Assembly (NCBI RefSeq): GCF_016093295.1
Contig: NZ_JAEDAL010000001.1
Location: 992,001 to 1,056,000 of the forward strand
Reading direction: 5' to 3'
DNA from: Inhella gelatinilytica
Lineage (GTDB): Bacteria > Pseudomonadota > Gammaproteobacteria > Burkholderiales > Burkholderiaceae_C
DNA length: 64,000 bases
The notes under the pieces were generated by a model, which saw only the letters and a list, made by a program, of their open reading frames with translations, was not told the DNA's origin and made no database searches. Positions 19,187 to 27,311 of this stretch are shown piece after piece. The position numbers and the translations under genes were made by a program. The number at the start of each line of letters is the position of its first letter. Positions within the stretch are counted from its first letter, which is position 1.

Positions 19187-21235
19187 CTAGGCCTTCATCA
19201 GTTCAGCCTTGGCCCCCAACCAGCGTTCGACCTGGGCTTGCGCGGCGGCTGGGTGGCTGGCCAGCAGACGCGGCGCGACAGCGCGCGCGGCCACCAGCAG
19301 CGGAGCGTCCTCCTGCAAGTCGGCAAAGCGCAGCAGGTCGGCGCCGCTTTGGCGGTGGCCCATGAACTCGCCGGGGCCTCGGATCGCCAGGTCGCGGCGG
19401 GCGATCTCGAAGCCGTCCGTGGTCTCGGCCATGGCCTTGAGGCGCTCGCGCCCGCTCTCGCTCAAGGGGCCGGCGTACATCAGCACGCACACCGAGGCGG
19501 CCGCACCGCGCCCCACGCGCCCTCGCAGCTGGTGCAGCTGCGCCAGCCCGAAGCGCTCGGCGTGCTCGATCACCATCAGGCTGGCGTTGGGGACGTCCAC
19601 GCCCACCTCGATCACCGTGGTGGCCACCAAGAGCGGCAGCTCGCCGCTGGCAAACCGGGCCATCACGGCGGCTTTCTCATCCGCCTTCAAGCGCCCGTGC
19701 AGCAGGCCCACCCGCTCGGCGCCCAGGCGTTCGGCCAGGTCGGCATGGGTGGCGGTGGCCGCCTGCAGGTCCAGCTCCTCGTTCTCTTCGATCAGCGGGC
19801 AGACCCAGTAGCTTTGCCGGCCCTGGGCGATGGCGTCGGCGATGCGGGCGATGACGGCCTCGCGTTTGTCCAGCGCAAACACCTTGGTGACGATGGGGCT
19901 GCGGCCGGGCGGCAGCTCGTCCAGGGTGCTGACGTCCAGGTCGGCGTAGTAGCTCATGGCCAGCGTGCGCGGGATGGGGGTGGCGCTCATCATCAAGAGG
20001 TGCGGCTCCAGCCCGCGTTCGGCCAGCTTGCGCCGCAGGGCCAGGCGCTGCGCCACGCCAAAGCGGTGCTGCTCGTCCACGATGGCCAAGCCCAGGTTGG
20101 CGAACTGCACTTTGTCCTCGATGACGGCATGCGTGCCCACCACCAGCTGAGCCTCGCCGCTGGCGGCCTGGTCCAGCAGGGCCTCGCGCTTTTTGCCCTT
20201 GACGCTGCCGGTGATCCAGGCCACCTTGACGCCGATGGGCTCCAGCCAGCCCACGAGCTTGCGCAAATGCTGCTCGGCCAGCAGTTCGGTGGGGGCCATC
20301 AGCGCGCACTGCCAGCCTGCGTCGATGCAGACGGCGGCGGCCAGCGCGGCCACCACGGTCTTGCCGGAGCCGACATCGCCTTGCAAGAGCCTGTGCATTG
20401 GCTGCGCCTGGGCCAGATCCTGGGCGATCTCCTCCCCCACGCGGCGCTGTGCACCGGTCAGCTCAAACGGCAACTGCGCCAGCAGCCGTTCCACCACGGT
20501 GCCGCCGCGCAGCACCGGCGCGCGGTGTTGGGCGCGCAGGGCCTTGCTCTGCAACTGGCTGAGCTGCTGGGCCAGCAGCTCCTCGAACTTCAGGCGCTGC
20601 CAGGCCGGGTGCGAGTGGTCTTCGAGCGTGGTCAGCGGCACTTGGGGCGCCGGGTGGTGCAGGAAGTGTAGCGCCTCTCGCAAGGGCGGCAGGCCGCGTG
20701 GGACGGTGCCGGCCGGCAGCAGCTCCTGCAGGGGCGCGCGCGGCAGCGCGGCCTCGATGGCCTTGCGCAGGTAGGCCTGCGGCAGCCCGGCGCTGGTGGG
20801 GTAGACGGGCGTGAGCGCCTGGGCCAGCGGGGTGTCGGCGTCCACCGGTTTGACGTGCGGGTGCACCATCTCGCGGCCGAATAAGCTGCTGCGCAGCTCG
20901 CCACGCACGCGCAGGCGGGTGCCGGGTGCCATCTGCTTTTGTTGGCTGGGGTAGAAGTTCAGGAACCGCAGCAGCAGGCGCTCGCCGGCGTCATCCTGCA
21001 GGCTCACCAGCAGCTGGCGGCGGCGCTGCGTTTCGACGCGGCAGTCGCGCACCACCCCCTCGATTTGGATCACCTGCCCATGACGCGCTTCGCGCAGCGG
21101 TGTCAGCCGGGTCTCGTCCTCGTAACGCAGCGGCAGGTGCAGGGCCAGGTCGATGGGCCGCAGCAGCCCGAGGCGCTCCATCGCCCGGCGCGGGCCGGAC
21201 GGGGCAGGCTTGGGCTTGGGCGGCTCGGCGGACAT
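19187..21235 (-). CDS. recG: ATP-dependent DNA helicase RecG
   Basis: This is a 682-residue protein, the usual RecG length. It has an N-terminal wedge/OB domain (QIEGVVRDCRVETQ region), Walker A GDVGSGKTVVA, the RecG form of the DEAD box (DEQHRFG), motif III SATPIPRT, and helicase motifs near the end including ATTVIEVGVDVPNA and QLRGRVGRG. RecG reverses stalled forks and processes branched DNA. I prefer the ATG at 21235 over one 36 bases upstream because a CACAAT box lies 8 bases before it. Confidence 0.95.
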   Translation of the reverse strand: MSAEPPKPKPAPSGPRRAMERLGLLRPIDLALHLPLRYEDETRLTPLREARHGQVIQIEGVVRDCRVETQRRRQLLVSLQDDAGERLLLRFLNFYPSQQKQMAPGTRLRVRGELRSSLFGREMVHPHVKPVDADTPLAQALTPVYPTSAGLPQAYLRKAIEAALPRAPLQELLPAGTVPRGLPPLREALHFLHHPAPQVPLTTLEDHSHPAWQRLKFEELLAQQLSQLQSKALRAQHRAPVLRGGTVVERLLAQLPFELTGAQRRVGEEIAQDLAQAQPMHRLLQGDVGSGKTVVAALAAAVCIDAGWQCALMAPTELLAEQHLRKLVGWLEPIGVKVAWITGSVKGKKREALLDQAASGEAQLVVGTHAVIEDKVQFANLGLAIVDEQHRFGVAQRLALRRKLAERGLEPHLLMMSATPIPRTLAMSYYADLDVSTLDELPPGRSPIVTKVFALDKREAVIARIADAIAQGRQSYWVCPLIEENEELDLQAATATHADLAERLGAERVGLLHGRLKADEKAAVMARFASGELPLLVATTVIEVGVDVPNASLMVIEHAERFGLAQLHQLRGRVGRGAAASVCVLMYAGPLSESGRERLKAMAETTDGFEIARRDLAIRGPGEFMGHRQSGADLLRFADLQEDAPLLVAARAVAPRLLASHPAAAQAQVERWLGAKAELMKA

Positions 21236-21243
21236 GGGCCGGG

Positions 21244-21249
21244 ATTGTG
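21244..21249 (-). promoter_or_regulatory. possible -10 element of recG, very close to the start
   Basis: CACAAT on the minus strand is 8 bases before the ATG at 21235. If it is a -10, transcription begins at or next to the start codon. Confidence 0.35.
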
Positions 21250-21331
21250 GCGGCCTGTTTCGCTTGTTCACCGTGCGTGCATGTTTTGACGTGCGGGGCC
21301 TACCATTGCCGCTTTGCTCGCCCCACCCGCC

Positions 21332-21793
21332 ATGTTGAACCGCCGCGCCTGGCTACTGACCAGCGCCAGTCTGCCGCTCATGACCGCCCCTGTCCTGGCT
21401 TCCACCTGGCCCAGCGCCGAGGAATTGGCCCGCCGCATCGAGGCCGTGCGGGCCACTGAGATCGCCTTTGCCGCGACGATGGCCGCCCGCGACCTGGCGG
21501 CGTTCCGGCGCTTCTTGGCGCCCGACACGGTGTTCACCCAGGGCAAGGACGAGCCCCTGATCGGGCCGGAGGCGGTGGTGGCGCACTGGGCGCGCTACTT
21601 CGAGGGGCCGTCGGCGCCGTTCAGCTGGGCGCCGGACGTGGTGATGGTGCTGCCCAGCGGGGAGTTGGCGCGCTCCAGCGGTCCGGTCAAAGACCCGGCC
21701 GGTCAGGTGGTCGCCCGCTTTCAATCCACCTGGCGGCGCAAGCCCGACGGGGAGTGGGAGATCGTGTTCGACTTCGGGACCGGGCCGACTTGA
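21332..21793 (+). CDS. exported NTF2-like (SnoaL/DUF4440) protein
   Basis: This is a 153-residue protein from the ATG at 21332. It starts NRRAWLLTSASLPL, a possible twin-arginine or ordinary Sec signal peptide ending near ASTW. The rest has the NTF2-like cone fold pattern: an N-terminal helix with MAARDLAAFRRFLAPDTVF, then strands with SSGPVKDPAGQVVARFQSTW and a final WEIVFDFG strand. Such domains bind small ligands or act as stress-linked enzymes; the role here is unknown. It diverges from recG. Confidence 0.8.
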   Translation: MLNRRAWLLTSASLPLMTAPVLASTWPSAEELARRIEAVRATEIAFAATMAARDLAAFRRFLAPDTVFTQGKDEPLIGPEAVVAHWARYFEGPSAPFSWAPDVVMVLPSGELARSSGPVKDPAGQVVARFQSTWRRKPDGEWEIVFDFGTGPT

Positions 21794-21846
21794 GCAAACG
21801 CTATGCCCTGGCCGGCGTGGCCGGTGCATTGGCACTGTTCCAGCGC

Positions 21847-22599
21847 TCAGGTGGATAGGCGTCCGCCCCTGCTGGCCGTCAGCAGTCCGACAACACTGGC
21901 CCCATAGGCGACCAGCGCAGCCAACTCCTGTTGTTGGGCGGGTCCGACGCGGGCGTGGGGCCAGGCCAGGGTCAGCCCCTCTTCATCCCAAAGTAGCGCC
22001 GGGCGGCCATGATGACCCTTCAACAGAAGCGCACGCGCCGCCGGCGACAAGTGGCCCATCAAGTCGGGTGGATCGGCGAAGGCGGCAAAAGCACAGCCGA
22101 ATTCATCCCGCTCAAGGGGGACGTGGTGCTCAGGGCCCAGTCGCAAGGGGGCCGTCCGCTCAGCGCCGAAGGCCAGATGCAAGAACGCCTTGTGGGCCGC
22201 TCGGGCGATCGGGGCGGCCATGGCCCCGAGCACACTGTCTGCACCCCGGGCGGCGGCGGGCGGGCAGTCGTCGGGCAAGCTCATCAGTAGCAACGCACCA
22301 CTGGCGGGTCGAAGGCCTGGCGCCGACCAGCGTGTGCTTTGCGCGTTGGTGCGCCGTCGGTTGGCTTGACCATCGTCGACCTCCGCCGGCTGCCAAGTGA
22401 CCTCGGCCTGCCAGTCGATGCCCTGGGTGTGACCCTGCCATGTCTGGCTGCCCGTCTGCTCGGGTCCCGACAAACTGCCGGGCGGGGGGCGAGGCCCGGG
22501 GAGTGTGCGACTGCCAGGCCGCCAAACGAGGGCAACGAAAAACGCCAGAAAAATGAGCAGGGGCCAGGACGACCCCAGCAGGCTCAGGAGACTCTCCAC
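21847..22599 (-). CDS. hypothetical membrane-anchored protein
   Basis: This is a 250-residue protein with one N-terminal transmembrane helix (about residues 10-28), a Pro/Gly-rich linker to about residue 95, then a globular cytoplasmic or periplasmic domain of about 150 residues with no motif I recognise. It ends 53 bases from the NTF2-like gene (convergent) and starts 34 bases after the OmpA-family gene on the same strand, so the two may be cotranscribed. Confidence 0.65.
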   Translation of the reverse strand: MESLLSLLGSSWPLLIFLAFFVALVWRPGSRTLPGPRPPPGSLSGPEQTGSQTWQGHTQGIDWQAEVTWQPAEVDDGQANRRRTNAQSTRWSAPGLRPASGALLLMSLPDDCPPAAARGADSVLGAMAAPIARAAHKAFLHLAFGAERTAPLRLGPEHHVPLERDEFGCAFAAFADPPDLMGHLSPAARALLLKGHHGRPALLWDEEGLTLAWPHARVGPAQQQELAALVAYGASVVGLLTASRGGRLST

Positions 22600-22633
22600 G
22601 AGGTCCTCCGGGATTGAGGGGGCGGGCCCGGGT

Positions 22634-23509
22634 TTAGCGGATCACCATTTCCACCCGCCGGTTGCGCGCCCGCCCGGCCTCATCCCCATTGCTCGCCACG
22701 GGCGCCAGGGGCCCCACGCCCTCGGCGGCGAGCCGCTCCTTGGCGATACCGAGCCGTCCCGTCAACGCGCTCACGACACTGCCTGCACGGTCTTTGGACA
22801 GGCGAACGTTGTAGTCCGACTGCCCCTGCATGTCCGTGTGGCCCACGATGAAAACTCTGGCGGCCGGGTTGGTTTTGAGCCATTTGGCCATTTCGACTAG
22901 CGTGGGTTCGGATTCGGGTTTGATGCTGGATTTGTCGGTGTCAAACAAGATGCCATAGAAGATCACCTTGCCGCCACTTTTCATGTCCTTGGCGATCTGC
23001 TCGGCCGACAGGGTGACCTCCTGGCTCATGGCCTTGATGCCCACGGTTTCAATGACCAGCCGGCCGCAGCCGTCGCTGTTGCCGTCGTCGCAGTACACCT
23101 TGCCCCAGTACTCTGTGCCGCCCTTGCTGAGCTGAAACGTCAGGTCTCCCATGGAGCTGGGCGAGGCATCGCGCCAGACCACTTTTCCGTTCCCTTGGCG
23201 CACGGCGTTTTCGTAGTTGCGCTGCAATTCCAGCGTCGAGGGCAGGGCGCCGGACGCATCTTTTCGAATTGAATAGAAGCTGGCCCAGTAGGCGCCTTCT
23301 TTAGCGACGGTGGTTCGCTCGCCGCTGCTGGTGTTGTAGGCAGAGGTGAGGGTCAGTGCCTTGAAACTGGCCTTTTCACAGGTCGACAACTCGCCCCTGG
23401 GATGGCGTTCAAACACGGGGTCGGGCGCGCATTTCGGGTTGTCGGCCGCGCTTGCCCAAAGGGGGTTGAATGACAGCAGGCAGCATCCGATCAGCGTTTG
23501 GGTTTTCAT
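22634..23509 (-). CDS. OmpA-family outer-membrane/periplasmic protein
   Basis: This is a 291-residue protein with a signal peptide (about residues 1-21, WASA/A). A middle region of about 150 residues holds several cysteines. The C-terminal OmpA domain (about 180-291) includes FDTDKSSIKPES, VIVGHTD-like IVGHTDMQG, NVRLSKDRA and NRRVEMVI. This domain binds peptidoglycan diaminopimelate. The arrangement resembles DUF4892-type proteins. It lies 36 bases after the metzincin gene and may share its transcript. Confidence 0.87.
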   Translation of the reverse strand: MKTQTLIGCCLLSFNPLWASAADNPKCAPDPVFERHPRGELSTCEKASFKALTLTSAYNTSSGERTTVAKEGAYWASFYSIRKDASGALPSTLELQRNYENAVRQGNGKVVWRDASPSSMGDLTFQLSKGGTEYWGKVYCDDGNSDGCGRLVIETVGIKAMSQEVTLSAEQIAKDMKSGGKVIFYGILFDTDKSSIKPESEPTLVEMAKWLKTNPAARVFIVGHTDMQGQSDYNVRLSKDRAGSVVSALTGRLGIAKERLAAEGVGPLAPVASNGDEAGRARNRRVEMVIR

Positions 23510-23545
23510 GGGATCTTCTCCAGGGGCGGGGTTCGATGGCGTGTG

Positions 23546-25654
23546 TCAAGGTAACAGGCGCATGCGCGGGCGGCATGTGGGCGCAAAACAGACTTCTGGT
23601 GCCGGCGCACCGTCAAGCAGGTTCCGTGCTTCTTGCGCATCCGTGGGGTAGCGCATCAGGCAGGCAACGCTGCCCCCATGAATGTCGGGTTCATGGTGAT
23701 CGCTGCCGATGGCGTGCATCAACTCGTGCATCGCGATCCGGGCAAGATACGTGGGCATGGAGGCACGGATTTGCGCGTCTCCCTGCCATAAACGCTGCGC
23801 CAGGGACCTTGCTTCGGCCGGGGAGGCGCCAATGTCTTCGGAAGGCGCGGTTATTCCATCTGCCACTTTTTGCAAGATCGACTGCAGTCCGTGAAAGGCA
23901 ATCCGATGCAGCCTGTCGAAATTGATGTAGGAGGCAAAGATGTTTACGGGAGCCCATGCGTCACCACCCTCGACCTCAGCCAAGGCCGGGTCGTAATGGC
24001 CGACTTGGATGGTCGTGCCGAGCCGATATACGGACGCCGACTCTGCGGCGTCTTGAGCCGACATGCGTGCACGCAGGGGCCCTTGGAAGATGATGGAATC
24101 GTCCATGCCGTGGTTGGCATTCAGCCATACCGCATGTGCCGCATCTCCATCGGCGAAACCGGCGTGGTGGTCCACCCGGCGCATCTTTCTTGAGGTGGTG
24201 GGGTCCAGGGGTAGGCGGTCGCCGGCCGGCAAGTGGGTCCACTCCAGATGATGCAGTTCGATGCCGGTAATTGCTCGCCAATCACCCGGCAGCACCAGTC
24301 GCCTTGCGTCGACGATAAAGAGGTCTGGCACCCGCGGATCGAGGCGTCGATGCGCATGGTCTGCGGTACGCAAACCTCGGTATTCCTCGTACAGGCTGAG
24401 CCCATCACCTGGGCGTTCCAGACCCTGTGAGGTGTCGTCGTCGTCCGTTTCGGGGTCGGCCGATGCAGGACGCACGCTCGCCTCCCAAGCGTCGGCGATG
24501 CGGTTGTGGTTGTCGTCCTTGGGCAGTGACAAGAAGCTATGTCCCGGCGACCCTGCTCGCTCGCCCTGGGCCACGCCGCCGCCCACCAACTCTGCCTGGG
24601 CGATCAACTCACCATAGGCGCCGAAGTCGTTGGCGTAAACCGGCACCGTCCACTCCGTGCGACCGCCTTCCAAAATCAACTCCTGCCCGCCGTCGCGCAA
24701 CTCAACGAGGCCCTCTTGTCCTTGTGAGCGAAAAAACAGATCGGGTGAGGTGTTGCCATGGCGGGGCCAGTTCAATGAGGTCCCTCTTTCCCGGCTGACC
24801 TGGGTGAGGCGGACGCGCACGCGGCTCGCAGCCTGGCGCGGCGCAGTGCCGTTCGCGTCAGTCAAACGCAGGCGAACCGTGTGGACCGCACCGACCCCCT
24901 GCGGCCCGTCGCTGCCCTCCGGCAGCCAGGTTTCATAGCCAGGTCCGGGTTCGATGACCAAGCGGGTGCGCACGCGCCCCACGGGATGAAGCGACCAGCG
25001 GGTCGTGACGACGCGAGTCGCCTGGGCGTTCAACCCCGGATTGGGGGCGGCGGTCGGGGGCTCTTCCGTGGTGTGCGTGCCTTCCAAAACGGTGCCTCTC
25101 GTCGGCAGACGCTGATCGGGAATGCCGGCATCGCAACCCCGCTTCTCCTGAAACGTGCTGCTGTGGCCGGCCTTGTGCACCCGCCGGGTTCCACTCATAC
25201 CCTCCTCGCCTTGCACCTCGAAGCTGTAGGTGCCCTGGGTCAAGTCAATTTGCAGCCGCCCCTCGGTGCGAAAACGGCCCGAGGCTTCTCGGCGATCCGT
25301 ACTCTCCTGCCGCTGGCCACCGCCCAGGGCCACTTCGGAGCTTCTGCGGTAGCCTGCGCCCGACCCTTGCCCTTGTCCGGACCATTCAGCGCCGTCCTCA
25401 TGGCCTCCGCCGTCACTGCGCAGGGTAAGTCGAAACGAGCAGCGCAATCGCTCTGCATCGCTGCTGCGCAACACCGCTCCCGCCCCGCGCATCTCACTGC
25501 GGTAGCGTGCCGACACGGTGTGCTCGACCACCAACTGCCATTCGCGCACAGTGGTCCAAGACGGGGCAGGACCAGGCGCCACAGACGTTGCGGCCGCTGC
25601 CGCGAGGATCCATGAGCTGAGCACGACCACCCTCCGATCTGGCCAAAGGGACAT
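23546..25654 (-). CDS. secreted metzincin-type zinc metallopeptidase-like protein
   Basis: This is a 702-residue protein with an N-terminal hydrophobic signal (about residues 8-25). The first 350 residues are beta-rich and unfamiliar. A calcium-binding segment follows (DDNHNRIADAWE, then PGDGLSLYEEYRG, as in type-3 thrombospondin/EF-hand-like repeats). Near the end is HELMHAIGSDH (His643, Glu644, His647, Gly650, His653), the metzincin zinc site HExxHxxGxxH, with a Met-turn CLMRY (Met667) 14 residues on. All catalytic elements are present. The long unrelated N-terminal part suggests a dedicated substrate-binding or structural role. I cannot name the family. Confidence 0.75.
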   Translation of the reverse strand: MSLWPDRRVVVLSSWILAAAAATSVAPGPAPSWTTVREWQLVVEHTVSARYRSEMRGAGAVLRSSDAERLRCSFRLTLRSDGGGHEDGAEWSGQGQGSGAGYRRSSEVALGGGQRQESTDRREASGRFRTEGRLQIDLTQGTYSFEVQGEEGMSGTRRVHKAGHSSTFQEKRGCDAGIPDQRLPTRGTVLEGTHTTEEPPTAAPNPGLNAQATRVVTTRWSLHPVGRVRTRLVIEPGPGYETWLPEGSDGPQGVGAVHTVRLRLTDANGTAPRQAASRVRVRLTQVSRERGTSLNWPRHGNTSPDLFFRSQGQEGLVELRDGGQELILEGGRTEWTVPVYANDFGAYGELIAQAELVGGGVAQGERAGSPGHSFLSLPKDDNHNRIADAWEASVRPASADPETDDDDTSQGLERPGDGLSLYEEYRGLRTADHAHRRLDPRVPDLFIVDARRLVLPGDWRAITGIELHHLEWTHLPAGDRLPLDPTTSRKMRRVDHHAGFADGDAAHAVWLNANHGMDDSIIFQGPLRARMSAQDAAESASVYRLGTTIQVGHYDPALAEVEGGDAWAPVNIFASYINFDRLHRIAFHGLQSILQKVADGITAPSEDIGASPAEARSLAQRLWQGDAQIRASMPTYLARIAMHELMHAIGSDHHEPDIHGGSVACLMRYPTDAQEARNLLDGAPAPEVCFAPTCRPRMRLLP

Positions 25655-25691
25655 TCGAGCATGGGTTTGGCGCGCGCCACGACGATTTAGG

Positions 25692-25775
25692 TCAAGAACT
25701 GGTTTGTTTGGGCATACCAGGCGTTGCGGGCGCGAGCGAGCCGTTTAAACCGGTGATCAAAAGGCGTCGGGTCAT
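25692..25775 (-). pseudogene. possible 5' remnant of an NAD-dependent epimerase gene
   Basis: A 27-residue frame from the ATG at 25775 begins MTRRLLITGLNGSLAPAT, which looks like the first strand and dinucleotide loop (TGxxGxxAP) of a Rossmann-fold epimerase, then stops. It lies 35 bases after ubiC on the same strand. It could be a truncated gene; chance resemblance is possible. Confidence 0.35.
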
Positions 25776-25810
25776 GGGGTGTTCGCCAGGTTTGAATGAG
25801 GTTGGGGTGT

Positions 25811-26413
25811 TCAGCCCCTGCGGGTCGGGCGCCGCCACTGCGGGTGGTGCAACCGGCCGGCTGGCGTGCTCGCCAAGGTCTTGAGCGTGGGCCGGCGCGT
25901 GCCGGGGTACGGGGCGAGCGCGGACACATCGGGGTGGAAGAGCTCCAGGATGCGCAAGAGCGCGCCCTGGCGCTTGAACACCGAGTGGCGGGCCCACACC
26001 ATGCCGGCGGGGGGCGGGCTGCCGGTGGCTTGCACCCACTGGCGCTGCATGTGGCGCCGGGTCGGCCCGTGGCGCAGCAGGCGTTTGGGTTGCAAGGTGC
26101 TGCGCTGCACGCGTCGGTCTTGGTAGAGCAGCTCGGCCAGGGGGCGGCGCCCCAGGCCCTTGAGCGCCTTCCAGGGGCCGGCCAGGGTGCTGCGGTGCAG
26201 GCTGGAGCGGGCCCACACCAGGGGTTGGCCGCCCACTCGCAGCACCACCTCGCGCACCAGGGTGCACCCGTGCCGCGGGGGGCCGAGTTGCTGGCGCTCC
26301 GGGGCGCCCAACGGGGCCGGTGCTTGGCGCAGCAGCTGCACCTCAAAGCGACCATGGCGGGCCAGCCGGGCGGAGAGAGAGCCCGGCGCGCGCAGCCACG
26401 CACGCAGGCTCAT
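25811..26413 (-). CDS. ubiC: chorismate--pyruvate lyase (UbiC-like)
   Basis: This is a 200-residue protein from the ATG at 26413. It has the chorismate lyase pattern: WLRAPGSLSARL at the start, a central LVREVVLRVGGQPLVWARSSL strand-helix unit with the conserved Arg, LGRRPLAELLY, then VWARHSVFKRQGALLRILELFHP at the end. The enzyme makes 4-hydroxybenzoate and pyruvate, the first committed step to ubiquinone. Its start is 22 bases after the proC stop, so the two likely form an operon. Longer frames upstream only shadow proC. Confidence 0.85.
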   Translation of the reverse strand: MSLRAWLRAPGSLSARLARHGRFEVQLLRQAPAPLGAPERQQLGPPRHGCTLVREVVLRVGGQPLVWARSSLHRSTLAGPWKALKGLGRRPLAELLYQDRRVQRSTLQPKRLLRHGPTRRHMQRQWVQATGSPPPAGMVWARHSVFKRQGALLRILELFHPDVSALAPYPGTRRPTLKTLASTPAGRLHHPQWRRPTRRG

Positions 26414-26435
26414 GCGGGCCGCGATGCCCACGGGG

Positions 26436-27242
26436 TCAGCCGGCTCGGCCGAGTTCCGCGGCGCGCGCGGCCGCGGCGCGCACGGCGCGCTGAACGGCCT
26501 CGCCCACCCCATCGGCGCGCAGGCTTTCCAGCGCGGCATGGGTGGTGCCACCCTTGCTGGTCACACGCTCGCGCAGGGTGCTCACGGGTTCGCCCGACTG
26601 CAGGGCCAGTGCAGCGGCCCCGCCACAGGTGGCGAGGGCCAACTCGCGCGCCTGGGTCTCGTGCAGGCCCAAGTCCAGTCCGGCCTGGATCATGGCTTCG
26701 ACGACGTAGAAAAAGTAAGCGGGCCCGGAGCCGGACAAGGCGGTCACGGCATCCAGGTCGTCTTCGCGCTCCACCCACACCGTGCGGCCCGTGGGGGCCA
26801 ATACGGCGTCCACTTCAGCGCGGTCCAGCTCGGTCACGGCGTCGCGGGCATAGAGCCCCGCGATGCCTTGGCCGATCAGGGCCGGCGTGTTGGGCATGCT
26901 GCGCACCACGCGCTCGGTGCCGGCGGCCTGGACCAGCGACGCGCTGCGGATGCCGGCCATCACCGAGAGGTGCAAGGCCTGCGCGATCCAGGGCGCCGCG
27001 GGCGCGGCGGCCTCAGCGAAGAGCTGCGGTTTGACCGCCCAGATGACCATGCTGGCATCCGCCAAGCGGGGATCCGGCGCCGCCAGCGCCGTGACGCCAA
27101 ACTCTGCGTGCAGGCGAGCCCGCTGGCTTTCGAAGGGCTCGACGACCAGGAAGGCGTCGGCGGGGCGGCCTGCGCGCCGCAGGCCGCCCAGGATGGCGCT
27201 GGCCATGTTGCCGCCGCCGATGAATGCGAGGGTGGGGTGCAT
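26436..27242 (-). CDS. proC: pyrroline-5-carboxylate reductase
   Basis: This is a 268-residue protein, the normal length. The N-terminal NAD(P) loop is FIGGGNMASAILGG. VIWAVKPQ, RSMPNTPALIGQG and the C-terminal ALSGSGPAYFFYVVEAM / TSKGGTTHAAL signature are those of ProC. It catalyses the last step of proline synthesis. The ATG at 27242 is chosen because the protein then begins right before the Rossmann strand; the long frame upstream is antisense to the MATE gene. A CACAAT box lies 7 bases before the start. Confidence 0.95.
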   Translation of the reverse strand: MHPTLAFIGGGNMASAILGGLRRAGRPADAFLVVEPFESQRARLHAEFGVTALAAPDPRLADASMVIWAVKPQLFAEAAAPAAPWIAQALHLSVMAGIRSASLVQAAGTERVVRSMPNTPALIGQGIAGLYARDAVTELDRAEVDAVLAPTGRTVWVEREDDLDAVTALSGSGPAYFFYVVEAMIQAGLDLGLHETQARELALATCGGAAALALQSGEPVSTLRERVTSKGGTTHAALESLRADGVGEAVQRAVRAAAARAAELGRAG

Positions 27243-27249
27243 GGCGTGG

Positions 27250-27304
27250 ATTGTGGCGCCCTGCCGCTGAGCGCGGGGGTTACAGGCGGGTACCTCCGCA
27301 CAAT
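27250..27304. promoter_or_regulatory. divergent proC / MATE promoter region with two start-proximal CACAAT boxes
   Basis: CACAAT occurs on the minus strand at 27250-27255 (7 bases before proC) and on the plus strand at 27299-27304 (7 bases before the MATE start at 27312). As -10 elements they would place both transcription starts at the initiation codons, giving leaderless mRNAs. Confidence 0.4.
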
Positions 27305-27311
27305 CGGCGCC

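Noticed and set aside
19094-20671. 525-codon plus-strand open frame
   Set aside because: Antisense of recG.
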